From IMG/VR virus record IMGVR_UViG_3300027554_000008, positions 1 through 43,480 of that record: a stretch of DNA of 43,480 bases; one strand, 5' to 3'. Both the position numbers and the translations under genes were made by a program. The stretch's first letter is position 1. Every line of letters begins with the position of its first letter. The notes beneath the pieces are model-generated. The model was not told the DNA's origin. It worked only from the letters and a program-made list of their open reading frames with translations, and ran no database searches. This document shows, piece after piece, positions 25,370-33,295 of the stretch. This DNA is from a virus.

Positions 25370-25909
25370 TTAGAGTTGCTTTGGGGTTTTTCCACCATCT
25401 CCGTAACCGGCATCTGTTGGTGTATCAGGACAACTATCCCAAAGAGCTGAAATAGGAAAAGTAGTAATGTACCCGCTATACCCAACATCGCCGGCATATA
25501 CTTTTGGTTGTGAGTTAACATTCTCTAAGGTGTTAAGTGAATAATGGAATAAAGGATGACCGGCGGAACTATCAACGGCCATTCGCTTTAAAATCATATC
25601 ATTGATTTTCTCGCTTTTTTCCATCGCTGCGTTGAATGATTCTGAGCCGCCTTTTCTATTTGAATGATAGGATCCTATGAAATAACCACCCACCATTATT
25701 TTATTCAGTTGGTCCGAAAAATAAAAACGGTAGGTGTAATTCATCAACCGTATAATACTTGCTTTACCTTTTACCGCTGTCCTAAAATCGCCCATTGCTT
25801 CGTCAAAGCTGACCATTTCAAAAACTTTTGAATCTTCGGTATGAAGAAGCTCAGGATTTTTAATAGCCTGGTACTCAAAATATTTCCGGTATAGTTCATT
25901 GTAAATCAC
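25370..25909 (-). CDS. Tail-region protein of 179 residues, unknown
   Basis: First gene of the tail unit after the gap behind terminase, and it follows a late-promoter-like motif. The N-terminal half is helical with aromatic residues (YNELYRKYFEYQAIKN, MNYTYRFYFSDQLNK). The C-terminus is Gly/Pro/Tyr-rich (YAGDVGYSGYITTFP, DTPTDAGYGDGG) and looks extended. No domain is recognised. Confidence 0.65.
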   Translation of the reverse strand: MIYNELYRKYFEYQAIKNPELLHTEDSKVFEMVSFDEAMGDFRTAVKGKASIIRLMNYTYRFYFSDQLNKIMVGGYFIGSYHSNRKGGSESFNAAMEKSEKINDMILKRMAVDSSAGHPLFHYSLNTLENVNSQPKVYAGDVGYSGYITTFPISALWDSCPDTPTDAGYGDGGKTPKQL

Positions 25910-25913
25910 ATTG

Positions 25914-25949
25914 TAAAAATGCGGGATAATCAGGCTGGGAAAAAGGACA
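25914..25949 (-). promoter_or_regulatory. Late promoter-like motif, copy before the tail genes
   Basis: On the minus strand TGTCCTTT (25942-25949), then 20 bases, then CATTTTTA (25914-25921). The -7 part is weaker than in other copies, but the upstream block extends to TGTCCTTTTTCCC, identical to the copy at 17.5 kb. It lies directly before the first tail gene. Confidence 0.55.
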
Positions 25950-25985
25950 ATAAAACAAAATGAATATTTTGAATTTTCTTAAAAT

Positions 25986-26166
25986 TTCCTTTATCATTTT
26001 AAGGAATCATAGTTCCTACTGTCTAGGCCACTCAGCCCGAACAAAGAACTATTTACTATCTTTATAAGTGGTTTTAGCCTGCCTGTGCCTGTCGCTCTGA
26101 ACAATTGTTCGACCCCGAAAATTCGGATATATGCACAGTCAACCGCCCGTTGGACTACAACGGCGG
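25986..26166 (-). other. Gene-free, palindrome-rich stretch downstream of terminase
   Basis: No gene fits 25910-26196. The stretch holds several stems: TTCCTT/AAGGAA (25986-26006), ATAGTTC/GAACTAT (26009-26052), the perfect palindrome GAACAATTGTTC (26099-26110), CCGAA/TTCGG (26115-26126), and a nine-pair hairpin CCGCC-GTTG with CAAC-GGCGG (26143-26166, one bulge). It is also more GC-rich than other gaps here. Candidates are a structured RNA in the leader of the tail transcript, a terminator region, or a packaging (pac/cos) site; I cannot decide among them. A tRNA does not fold from it. Confidence 0.45.
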
Positions 26167-26196
26167 CTGGCTGGACAGAATTAATTTAAAAGTTAA

Positions 26197-27789
26197 TTAG
26201 TGGGTGATGAGCTTTGCGGATGGCAGGTAGCTACCATAGGAGGTGAGGAGGTGATGGAACATCCCATAGACCAGGGCGTCCATGGCATCGGATAGATCGG
26301 TAGCATGTTGTCGCTTGATGGACGAGCTGCTCTCTCCAGTCTTATCCTTTTTGATCTCATCGCGTGATCCCATCTTAGCCTTTGCATTGAACATGGATAC
26401 CCAGAGTTCCTTACAGTTGCTCATGTTCATTCGGAATGCGGGTAGGCGTGGATGGCCGCCCTTGAGGATCTGATTCCATAGTACATGCTTAGAGCCATGG
26501 AGCGGGTTACGTCCTCCCAATGTCATTAGTCGCACCTTCCACCCAGCGGCTTTCAGTTGCTTCTTAGCCATCTGTGCTCGAGTCAGCTTTGTGATCCCAG
26601 TATCATTATTACCTGTATTATCATACCATAAGAATATCTGGTCGTTCCATGCTTGGTGTGGTTTGTAGTAAGCAATAAAGTCTTCGAATAGATCTTCCTG
26701 TATCTTCTTCTCATCACCTAATACAAACATGGACTTGAGCGCCCGTATCTCCTGGCCGATGTGTTGACCGGCTACCAGACAATTGATGGCAGCTCCCCAG
26801 TCGACACCCAAGATCAGAGGCTTTCCAGCCTGCAGGTCAGCATCACCACGGCAATCGACCGTTTGTCCGATCGTAGTGTAATAGTCGTAGTTGAACTGAT
26901 TATAGGTGTGCTTATCTTCATCCAGGAGTGGGTAGAAACCGCCCTTTACTTGTTTGGGCCGGATGTTCATATACTCAGCATCGAATACCCAGGGGATGGT
27001 AACCGCTCTGGCATCATCGAGAAAACCATCCCGTAGATTGTGGGCATTGAAGCTACAATCAGCGCTGATGAATTTTACCTTTTCTGGCTCCTGAAATGAG
27101 AGCGCTTCCATATCTGTAAACCACCGGCCTTTGATCGTTAGAGGCGTTGAGCTGGTGTGCACCCGGGATGCAAAATGAGGACTTTTTTCAAACGCTTTTT
27201 TATTGGATCCTCGTAGCGTGGGAAGCGTGTTTTCGTCGAGTTTATTTTTGTTAAGAAGCGCACTTTCATCTCCTACTTCCCAATCGGTATTAAGTCCACG
27301 GCCATCACCTGGTACGTCGTGTGATATCAGGTTGCAGCCGGTACCATTGAAAAAAGTAATGTACCGATCGAACCGGTTAGGCGGTTGATACGGTAAGCGC
27401 CATTTCCAGGACTTAGGTGGTCTACGACCAATGAAATAATGGAGGTTTTGAAACAAGCCTTGTTGCTCCAGGCCCTGGATCATCGATGGTAATATCTGGG
27501 TGAGAATTTTCTGATATGTTGGGCCGATAAACATCCCGTTAGAGCGTGGCATCGAGTAAACTGCCTGTCGGAAGTGATGGCCGAGAAAAGTTGTCTTTCC
27601 GGTACCACGACCCCACTCCAGGAACAACCACTTGTACTGGAGGGTCGCCATGGAGGCGAGTAATTGAGGAATATTGTAGGAGATGGGTTTGTAGTTTTTC
27701 AGTACCTGGCGGGATAAACCTTGCCAGTCACCTTTACCGCGATCATGTAGTCGCGCTATCTCCTTTTTTATCATTTGGCTTTGGGACAT
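26197..27789 (-). CDS. terL: Terminase large subunit
   Basis: A 530-residue packaging motor from ATG 27789 (a start at 27819 would add ten residues). The ATPase domain has Walker A GRGTGKT (60-66) and Walker B with D174-E175 (WEVGDES). The RNase H-like nuclease domain has D330 (LGVDWG), D390 (LWYDNTG) and a late Asp cluster D498-D504 (ATDLSDAMD). It translocates DNA into the procapsid and cuts it. It overlaps the downstream small-terminase-like gene by 47 bases. Confidence 0.93.
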   Translation of the reverse strand: MSQSQMIKKEIARLHDRGKGDWQGLSRQVLKNYKPISYNIPQLLASMATLQYKWLFLEWGRGTGKTTFLGHHFRQAVYSMPRSNGMFIGPTYQKILTQILPSMIQGLEQQGLFQNLHYFIGRRPPKSWKWRLPYQPPNRFDRYITFFNGTGCNLISHDVPGDGRGLNTDWEVGDESALLNKNKLDENTLPTLRGSNKKAFEKSPHFASRVHTSSTPLTIKGRWFTDMEALSFQEPEKVKFISADCSFNAHNLRDGFLDDARAVTIPWVFDAEYMNIRPKQVKGGFYPLLDEDKHTYNQFNYDYYTTIGQTVDCRGDADLQAGKPLILGVDWGAAINCLVAGQHIGQEIRALKSMFVLGDEKKIQEDLFEDFIAYYKPHQAWNDQIFLWYDNTGNNDTGITKLTRAQMAKKQLKAAGWKVRLMTLGGRNPLHGSKHVLWNQILKGGHPRLPAFRMNMSNCKELWVSMFNAKAKMGSRDEIKKDKTGESSSSIKRQHATDLSDAMDALVYGMFHHLLTSYGSYLPSAKLITH

Positions 27790-28339
27790 CTTCGTAGTCG
27801 ATTTCTTCGACGCTCTCACGCATCTTCGATAAATTAATGCTCCCTTTACCGCTTAGTAATCTCATTAGCATGGCCTCCTGCTTGTCATCGATTATGATCG
27901 GATAGACGTTCGGCTGAAGTCCTTCAAAATCCGGACGATCCGGATCTTCTATATTGCAGCCACTTGCCTCGATATATGCTTTCGTAGCACTGGCCATCAC
28001 TTTTAAATCTTTATCTTTTTTGGCCATCCGGTACGTCTCCAGCGCCATTTCTTCGGCCATGTGGCGTTTGAACTCTTTATTTGATTTGCGGATATTTCCG
28101 AAAAGTTGCTGACACAGATCAATATCCCGATAAGCCTGGGCCTGGGATATGTCGTATTCCGACTGGAGTAATTCAATTATCTGATAGGTCGATTTTGCTT
28201 CAAGCAACAACGGATAAGTTGACTTCACACGTTTGAGCCGTAACTGCTGATGTTCGGTCAGTTCCGTTTCCTGGATCTGACCGGACATCATGCTGCTTAA
28301 AGCACTGAGATCATTCGGTTTGTTTCTCTTTTTCGACAT
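27743..28339 (-). CDS. Small-terminase-like protein, copy 2
   Basis: A 198-residue helical protein that recurs as a paralogue in the gene just upstream. Shared blocks are I-S-x-A-Q-A-Y-R-D-I, QLFG, LKPNVYPI or LQPNVYPI, and GS-NLSK. The AQAYRDI segment looks like the recognition helix of an HTH domain. Position directly before the large terminase gene supports a small-terminase role, which is to recognise pac/cos DNA. No close relative is claimed. It overlaps both neighbours. Confidence 0.65.
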   Translation of the reverse strand: MSKKRNKPNDLSALSSMMSGQIQETELTEHQQLRLKRVKSTYPLLLEAKSTYQIIELLQSEYDISQAQAYRDIDLCQQLFGNIRKSNKEFKRHMAEEMALETYRMAKKDKDLKVMASATKAYIEASGCNIEDPDRPDFEGLQPNVYPIIIDDKQEAMLMRLLSGKGSINLSKMRESVEEIDYEDVPKPNDKKGDSATT

Positions 28340-28883
28340 CTGTATATTTGACTGTTTGTGCGTCTTTGCTCATTAGCTTGGATAGATTCACACTACCCGG
28401 ATTGCTCAACAATTGTTTGAGCGTATCCTCAAGTTGTTGATCCAGGACGATTGGATATACGTTCGGTTTGAGTTTCTCAAACTCCGGGATATCCGGATCG
28501 TCGCGATCCAATCCTAACAATTTTATCATATTGCTGACGGCCTGAGACATTGCCTTGTGGTCACCGTTTTTGGCGGCCAGTTGGAATGTCTTTACGGCGT
28601 ATTCGTATATGACGTATCGATGGCCCTCCTTACTCGATGATATCACATCACCAAATAGCTGAATGGCATTCCGGATGTCCCGGTATGCCTGAGCTTCTGA
28701 TATTTTGAATTGTGATATCAGCAGCGGGATTGCCTGTTGGATGCTGTGATAATTGCACAGCAACGAAAACGAGGCAGACCATCTTTCTTTTATTTTCTCG
28801 TGCTTCTCTGTTAGTTCATATCCGAGTTGATAATGCTCTCTGATGGCCTGTTGGGCCGTGAGCTTGTTTCTTTGTTTTGACAT
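28311..28883 (-). CDS. Small-terminase-like protein, copy 1
   Basis: A 190-residue paralogue of the next gene: it has KISEAQAYRDI, IQLFGDV, KLKPNVYPIVLD and NPGSVNLSKL in the same order and spacing. The N-terminal 45 residues differ more. Two diverged tandem copies suggest either hetero-oligomers or one copy with a changed role. It overlaps the methyltransferase gene by 73 bases and the second copy by 29 bases. Confidence 0.65.
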   Translation of the reverse strand: MSKQRNKLTAQQAIREHYQLGYELTEKHEKIKERWSASFSLLCNYHSIQQAIPLLISQFKISEAQAYRDIRNAIQLFGDVISSSKEGHRYVIYEYAVKTFQLAAKNGDHKAMSQAVSNMIKLLGLDRDDPDIPEFEKLKPNVYPIVLDQQLEDTLKQLLSNPGSVNLSKLMSKDAQTVKYTDVEKEKQTE

Positions 28884-30223
28884 AGTATGTTGTTGAGTTT
28901 GAGTTCTGAAATGGGTTCTCCATTCAGTTCAATCTCATAGTCCATTTTCTGAAGCTTCATCCAGTTAACCCAGCGTAGAATATTTCGATCGATGTAGCAT
29001 TGGTCCAGATCCATTCCGTAGCAGATTCGTCCGGTTTGTTCGCAGGCGATCAGTGTGGTTCCACTGCCCAGGAAAGTATCCAGGACTATCTCTCCACGAC
29101 GAGCTGAGTTTATGATCAGACGTCCCCAGAGTTTTACCGGTTTCATAGTTGGATGAAGATCGTTGATAGTCGGTCGATTCTCTTTGATGGCTGAGGTGTG
29201 AATTGATTTTCTAAAATCCTCAATCATTTTCACCAGGTCCGCTTTCGTTTTTTTCTTCAGGTTCTCTGATTCCTCGAAAAGTGTCTTTTGAGTGAAGTCA
29301 CCAACGAAGTAATGAGCGGCTCCTGGCTTCCATCCGTAGATAATCGGTTCGTGTTGCCAGTTGTAATCCTGCCGGCTGAGCACCGCAGAATTTTTCAGCC
29401 AGACCAACAATTGTTTTAATAAAAAACCACTATCTATATACGCTCTCCGGAAAGTAGTTCCCTGGGATTCTGCGTGGGCAACGTAAAGACATCCACCTGA
29501 TTTAGTTACCTGATATAAACAGTTAAAGGCATTTTTTAAAAACTCATAAAATGAAGCATCGTCCATTTCATCGTTTTTGATTTTCATGCCGTTTTGACCT
29601 TCGTAGGCGACATTGTACGGAGGATCTATTAATGATAAATCCGCCAGATTAGAATCCATTAACCTGTCAACCTGGTCCTGATCCGTACTGTCTCCACAGA
29701 GTACCCGGTGAGTGACACCGGTTGTTTTATTTTTCAAAACGTAGAGATCGCCGAGTGCAGTGATGTGATAAGCAGGCAGTGGATCCTCTACATCCAAATC
29801 AACCAGCTCAATGTCGAGATCACTTTGTTTCTTCAGCGCAGCAAGGTGGTCAGGATCTACTCCTAATCCAGTGAGATCAATATCTGCGAAGGATTCTTCC
29901 AGGATCTTTACGTCCCAGATTCCGGCGTGGGTATTGGAGAGGATATTGTACTTTTTGATTTCCTCCTCTGATAACTTTCTGTTGGGTATTCTGACATCGA
30001 TCAGCTTTTCTCCATCACCATTGGCAATTAATAATTCGATTCGCCGATGTCCTGCGATCAATGTATTGTCAATATTGATGACCGGTATTTCTACCAGTCC
30101 AAACTCATCCATAGATTTGGTGAGTTGTTGTTTACCCGAGTCTTTCCATTTTCGTGGGTTGTAACTCAGGCATTCTAAACCTGATACTTTACGTTGGACT
30201 GTTGTCCATTTTAACTTATCCAT
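28811..30223 (-). CDS. ParB-like nuclease domain fused to DNA methyltransferase
   Basis: A 470-residue protein. Residues 10-130 form a ParB/Srx-type domain with the AGHRRIE box (57-63). Residues 150-420 are an N4/N6 DNA methyltransferase with DPPY at 200-203 (catalytic) and FLGSGT at 384-389 (S-adenosylmethionine binding), the beta-class order. Such enzymes methylate adenine or cytosine amino groups. Phage forms usually guard the DNA against restriction. No restriction enzyme gene is nearby, so it is an orphan methylase. It lies at the head of the packaging genes, so marking packaged DNA is possible but inferred. Confidence 0.9.
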   Translation of the reverse strand: MDKLKWTTVQRKVSGLECLSYNPRKWKDSGKQQLTKSMDEFGLVEIPVINIDNTLIAGHRRIELLIANGDGEKLIDVRIPNRKLSEEEIKKYNILSNTHAGIWDVKILEESFADIDLTGLGVDPDHLAALKKQSDLDIELVDLDVEDPLPAYHITALGDLYVLKNKTTGVTHRVLCGDSTDQDQVDRLMDSNLADLSLIDPPYNVAYEGQNGMKIKNDEMDDASFYEFLKNAFNCLYQVTKSGGCLYVAHAESQGTTFRRAYIDSGFLLKQLLVWLKNSAVLSRQDYNWQHEPIIYGWKPGAAHYFVGDFTQKTLFEESENLKKKTKADLVKMIEDFRKSIHTSAIKENRPTINDLHPTMKPVKLWGRLIINSARRGEIVLDTFLGSGTTLIACEQTGRICYGMDLDQCYIDRNILRWVNWMKLQKMDYEIELNGEPISELKLNNILCQNKETSSRPNRPSESIINSDMN

Positions 30224-30869
30224 TCGTCTTCTTTTTAAGGTTAATCAATTCGAGCTGCTTATCGAGCAGCTCCTTCTCATACCTTAATTTCTCTTTGTCT
30301 GTAATATTCTTTTTCAGTAGTCCCTTTAATTTGCTAATACGACTACCTAAACTATTGATTCTGTTCAGTGCCTCGACACCTTCCTGGAAGCCGCGATCGT
30401 AGTCACTGGAGGATCGCGGTAGGTCACCCGTTTCTTTCCAGCTTCTGATTTGATCATAAATCTTATCTAAAGCAGGAATCACTACATCCATTATTTCATG
30501 CGCTGCGTTGTATCGATCCTCATCGGTTTCTAGCAGGCTCAGCTGAGCGTGCAGATAGGCTTGACGTTTGTGCAGTTTCCTGGCTTTATATCGAAGCATC
30601 AGGATTGCTTCCGGCTCTAGCTCTTTCACTTCCACCGTATTGATTACTATGGTATCCGTCGTTACTGGAGATGGAGGATTGACTAATTCCTTTTCTGGAA
30701 TCTGCGACAAACAATACCGCAGTTTTTCTTCCAGTCTTTCTGGAATATAATCTGCGTCTTCGAAGCCTTCAAACATCGAGATAGCATAAGGACTGTATTG
30801 CATGTTGGCACGCAAAATGGCCACCCCTGGTAAATAGGGGCAGCCATTTTTTAACCATTCACTCACCAT
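30216..30869 (-). CDS. Helical protein of 217 residues before the methyltransferase, unknown
   Basis: The opening SEWLKNGCPYLPGV is like the short 'W..GCP' motif of some DNA-packaging (Nu1-like) proteins, but the remainder does not match. Residues 85-217 are charged coiled coil ending in a Lys-rich tail. It overlaps the methyltransferase gene by eight bases. Role unknown; a packaging or regulatory partner of the methyltransferase is possible. Confidence 0.6.
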   Translation of the reverse strand: MVSEWLKNGCPYLPGVAILRANMQYSPYAISMFEGFEDADYIPERLEEKLRYCLSQIPEKELVNPPSPVTTDTIVINTVEVKELEPEAILMLRYKARKLHKRQAYLHAQLSLLETDEDRYNAAHEIMDVVIPALDKIYDQIRSWKETGDLPRSSSDYDRGFQEGVEALNRINSLGSRISKLKGLLKKNITDKEKLRYEKELLDKQLELINLKKKTNG

Positions 30870-30903
30870 AATGGTATCGGTTTTGTCCTCGGGGGAAAGG
30901 ACG
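30868..30903 (-). promoter_or_regulatory. Weak copy of the late promoter-like motif
   Basis: On the minus strand GCGTCCTTT (ending at 30896) is clear, but the segment 20 bases downstream (ACCATTAT, 30868-30875) only poorly matches TAnnTTTG and overlaps the start codon of the 30216-30869 gene. I list it because the upstream block is conserved; it may be non-functional or use another -7 sequence. Confidence 0.25.
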
Positions 30904-30911
30904 CTTGGGGT

Positions 30912-31196
30912 TTATTTGGGTTCCTTTAGGGTCAATCGCTTCCAGCCAGTTTTGTATAGCTGATCCGCTTTTTCAATGGTCAACTTGCTCACATCGATCA
31001 ATCCTCGAGTACCGAATAATTGAGCAGGTGATCCTTTCCAGTTTACCAGGTTGTATTTCTTCGCTACCTCCTCCGGAAGTTTTACTTCTTTAGGTGCAGC
31101 GGGGACCTGAGCGTTTAGCTCTTCGGTCAACTCCTGGTTTTGCGCTTTTAGCGCTTCGTTTTCTTTCAGTAATTTTTCTGTTTCTGCCTTCGTCAT
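30912..31196 (-). CDS. Small coiled-coil protein with C-terminal domain, unknown
   Basis: Residues 1-32 are a Lys/Glu/Leu coiled coil and 55-94 a small domain with GSPAQLFGTRG and a Trp near the end. The opening resembles, in style only, that of the 31812-32219 product. It lies between the candidate tail-tube gene and the packaging genes. Could be a tail or capsid accessory. Confidence 0.6.
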   Translation of the reverse strand: MTKAETEKLLKENEALKAQNQELTEELNAQVPAAPKEVKLPEEVAKKYNLVNWKGSPAQLFGTRGLIDVSKLTIEKADQLYKTGWKRLTLKEPK

Positions 31197-31202
31197 AATG
31201 GA

Positions 31203-31772
31203 TTAGATATTTGGAGTTACATCGATACCATGCGTCCCGTCGTCATACTTCAAGAGATAGCTATCGAATTTAATTGAATAGGCTGCACCATTTAGGTCGC
31301 CATTTTTCTCACCACCGTCACCAGCGATCGACTCAACGTAAGCTGGAATCTTATCGGTTCCAATCACGGTCATTTCAGTAGCTTCACGCTGCTTTATCAT
31401 CATTGCGATACAACCGCTAGCCTTCAGCAAGTTGACCGAGAATTCGATCTGCTCAGCTTCGCTGCCGATAATGAAAAAACGAAAAGCGGACATAAATCCT
31501 TCGCCTCCCAGATCACCTTCTTTATCCCACTTCACACCACCGGTGTTAATCAGGATTCGAGCTTTACGCCAGTATCCTTCTCCAGACTCAGCAGTAGTAA
31601 AATCGAAAGGCTCAGCCAGGCGAACACTATCGCCAGGCAACGGATCTCCAACGGCCAATTGCTTAGCAGTTTGTGGATAACCGTTCAATTCGCAGATACA
31701 AGTGTAGTAGATGTCAACCTCCGTTCCTGGAGGCAATTTCTGACCACATTCTTTAACCAGGTTCTCTAACAT
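31203..31772 (-). CDS. Candidate major tail tube protein
   Basis: A 189-residue, strand-rich, acidic protein (GEGFMSAFRFFIIGSEAEQIEFS, YSIKFDSYLLKYDDGTHGIDV). The size, lack of coiled coils and position after capsid genes fit a siphovirus tail tube protein. There is no diagnostic motif, so this is an inference from layout and composition. It could instead be a minor capsid or decoration protein. Confidence 0.45.
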   Translation of the reverse strand: MLENLVKECGQKLPPGTEVDIYYTCICELNGYPQTAKQLAVGDPLPGDSVRLAEPFDFTTAESGEGYWRKARILINTGGVKWDKEGDLGGEGFMSAFRFFIIGSEAEQIEFSVNLLKASGCIAMMIKQREATEMTVIGTDKIPAYVESIAGDGGEKNGDLNGAAYSIKFDSYLLKYDDGTHGIDVTPNI

Positions 31773-31811
31773 ATTATTTGGTTTTTTGGGGTTAAGTAAA
31801 ATAGAAGGCTA

Positions 31812-32219
31812 CTACTTCAAGTAAGCGTACTTCATTTTTACCAAACTAGTCAGGAACTTCTCAGCGATCTCCTGGTTAATCGTGCTGATGGCCGGATTGC
31901 GCTCCAACACTTTTTTGCCTGCCTCCTTACCGTTGGCAATAGCGATAACCGATTCGGTTTCTACGCGATGGCCGCCGATGTAGAGATGGCGATGGCCATC
32001 TTTAAATTTTACCGTTTTGGTGACGGATTTTCCAGATGGATCTTTGTAGGAAGCTTTGTAGCTACCTTCCACCGGCGTTGGTGCTCCAGCGTCTACCGCT
32101 ATTTTGCGGAGTTCTTCTACTTCCTCGCCTTTAGCCGTGATCGCAGCATCTTTCTCTGCAATCATAGCCGTGGCTTCAGCTAGTTCTTTTTCTAATTGTT
32201 CGATGGTCTTTTGGGCCAT
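31812..32219 (-). CDS. Capsid-adjacent small protein
   Basis: A 135-residue protein with an N-terminal coiled coil (IEQLEKELAEATAMIAEKDA) and a compact C-terminal domain having a GHRHLYIGGHRV segment. It follows the major capsid gene by 46 bases. Such proteins may decorate the capsid or help its assembly; I do not recognise the family. Confidence 0.6.
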   Translation of the reverse strand: MAQKTIEQLEKELAEATAMIAEKDAAITAKGEEVEELRKIAVDAGAPTPVEGSYKASYKDPSGKSVTKTVKFKDGHRHLYIGGHRVETESVIAIANGKEAGKKVLERNPAISTINQEIAEKFLTSLVKMKYAYLK

Positions 32220-32265
32220 GATATTATTTTCTTGAGTTAAATAAAATTGTTAATTACGGAGGCTA

Positions 32266-33228
32266 CTATACAGTAGCGAACTGATCATTTACGAACGTAT
32301 TTGGCCAGAACCCGGTACCGTAGAATCGGCTAAATTCTGCCAATCCTTTCAGCTTACGATCCTGCTCTTGCCAGCGGATAACCGGCATTAGTGATTCACC
32401 GATGCGACGGCCAATCAACAGATTTCGTTTAGGTGTAAACAGGATTGCATCGGAACCTTCCATTTCAGAATATCCTTTGATTACCTTGTTAGTACGCTCG
32501 ACTCGCAATTCACTATTTTGATTGCCAGCTACACCGTTTCCGGTACCAAACAGCGCACGGTAATTTCTCCAGTATCGCTTTTCAACGGTTTTGCTGACTT
32601 TAATTTCGCCAGGCATATCTCTTTGGGCAACCGGGATTGCATCACAGAAAGATTCCATCTGATCGACTGCTGTATTGGCACCAATGGCACCTGTAGCAAT
32701 CGGTGTTAATAAACCAGAATCGATCGCATCATTCCCCTTCTTACGTAATCCATCGACAGAATTGATCGTTACACCAGCAGTACCGACAACCGGAGCCTGA
32801 TAGATTCCGTTGAAAGAAAGAGTACCGAAGTTCTCAATGATTTTCGGCATGAGAATTTCCTGGTAAACGTACCGTGGGAATGTCCATTGGGCACGCGGCT
32901 TACCATCTTCTACCCATTCGCACTGCCAGTTATCGAAGAATTCGTCGATATCTTCTGGCATAAAGAGGATATCAATTTTCATTCGTTGCAACTTGTTTTC
33001 ATTGGCACCGAATTGAACGCCCATCTTTGGCGTGAATTCTCCCTGATAAGCCTGGATTAGATCCTGGGTTTCAGCATTTGGAGCTACGTGGGTATGCTTT
33101 GCTCTAACTTGACGCATGCCCATTTCCAGCTCGTTGCCCGTGCGGACTACTTGCTGAATTTTCTTTTCGTATTGTCTGTGGTGTAGACTGAGCGACGTAG
33201 CCGCTTCAGCGATTGTGATATTTGCCAT
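32266..33228 (-). CDS. Major capsid protein (probable)
   Basis: A 320-residue protein. Its N-terminal helix is followed by a stretch rich in Met and Gln (GNELEMGMRQVRAKHTHV), then a strand-rich core (KMGVQFGANENKLQRMKIDILFMPEDIDEF) and Gly-rich regions, as in HK97-fold capsids of Bacteroidota phages. It directly follows a ClpP-like protease-scaffold gene (67-base gap), the standard order protease then capsid. The gap holds a poor motif copy (33256-33291). No other product in the window fits better. Confidence 0.7.
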   Translation of the reverse strand: MANITIAEAATSLSLHHRQYEKKIQQVVRTGNELEMGMRQVRAKHTHVAPNAETQDLIQAYQGEFTPKMGVQFGANENKLQRMKIDILFMPEDIDEFFDNWQCEWVEDGKPRAQWTFPRYVYQEILMPKIIENFGTLSFNGIYQAPVVGTAGVTINSVDGLRKKGNDAIDSGLLTPIATGAIGANTAVDQMESFCDAIPVAQRDMPGEIKVSKTVEKRYWRNYRALFGTGNGVAGNQNSELRVERTNKVIKGYSEMEGSDAILFTPKRNLLIGRRIGESLMPVIRWQEQDRKLKGLAEFSRFYGTGFWPNTFVNDQFATV

Positions 33229-33295
33229 TTGGTTTTTGGGTATTCTTTAAATAAAAAAATAGTGTCTCTTAGTGTGTCGGTTTAGGGGACGGCCT

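Noticed and set aside
25369-25521. Longer N-terminus for the 560-residue tail protein, with a hydrophobic stretch resembling a signal
   Set aside because: It overlaps the preceding gene in another frame; the apparent membrane helix is an out-of-frame artefact.
26070-26180. Possible tRNA on the minus strand (GTAGTCCAACGG looks like a D arm, GGGGTCGAAC like a T arm)
   Set aside because: No acceptor stem or anticodon arm of the right size can be formed; the segment folds into separate hairpins instead.
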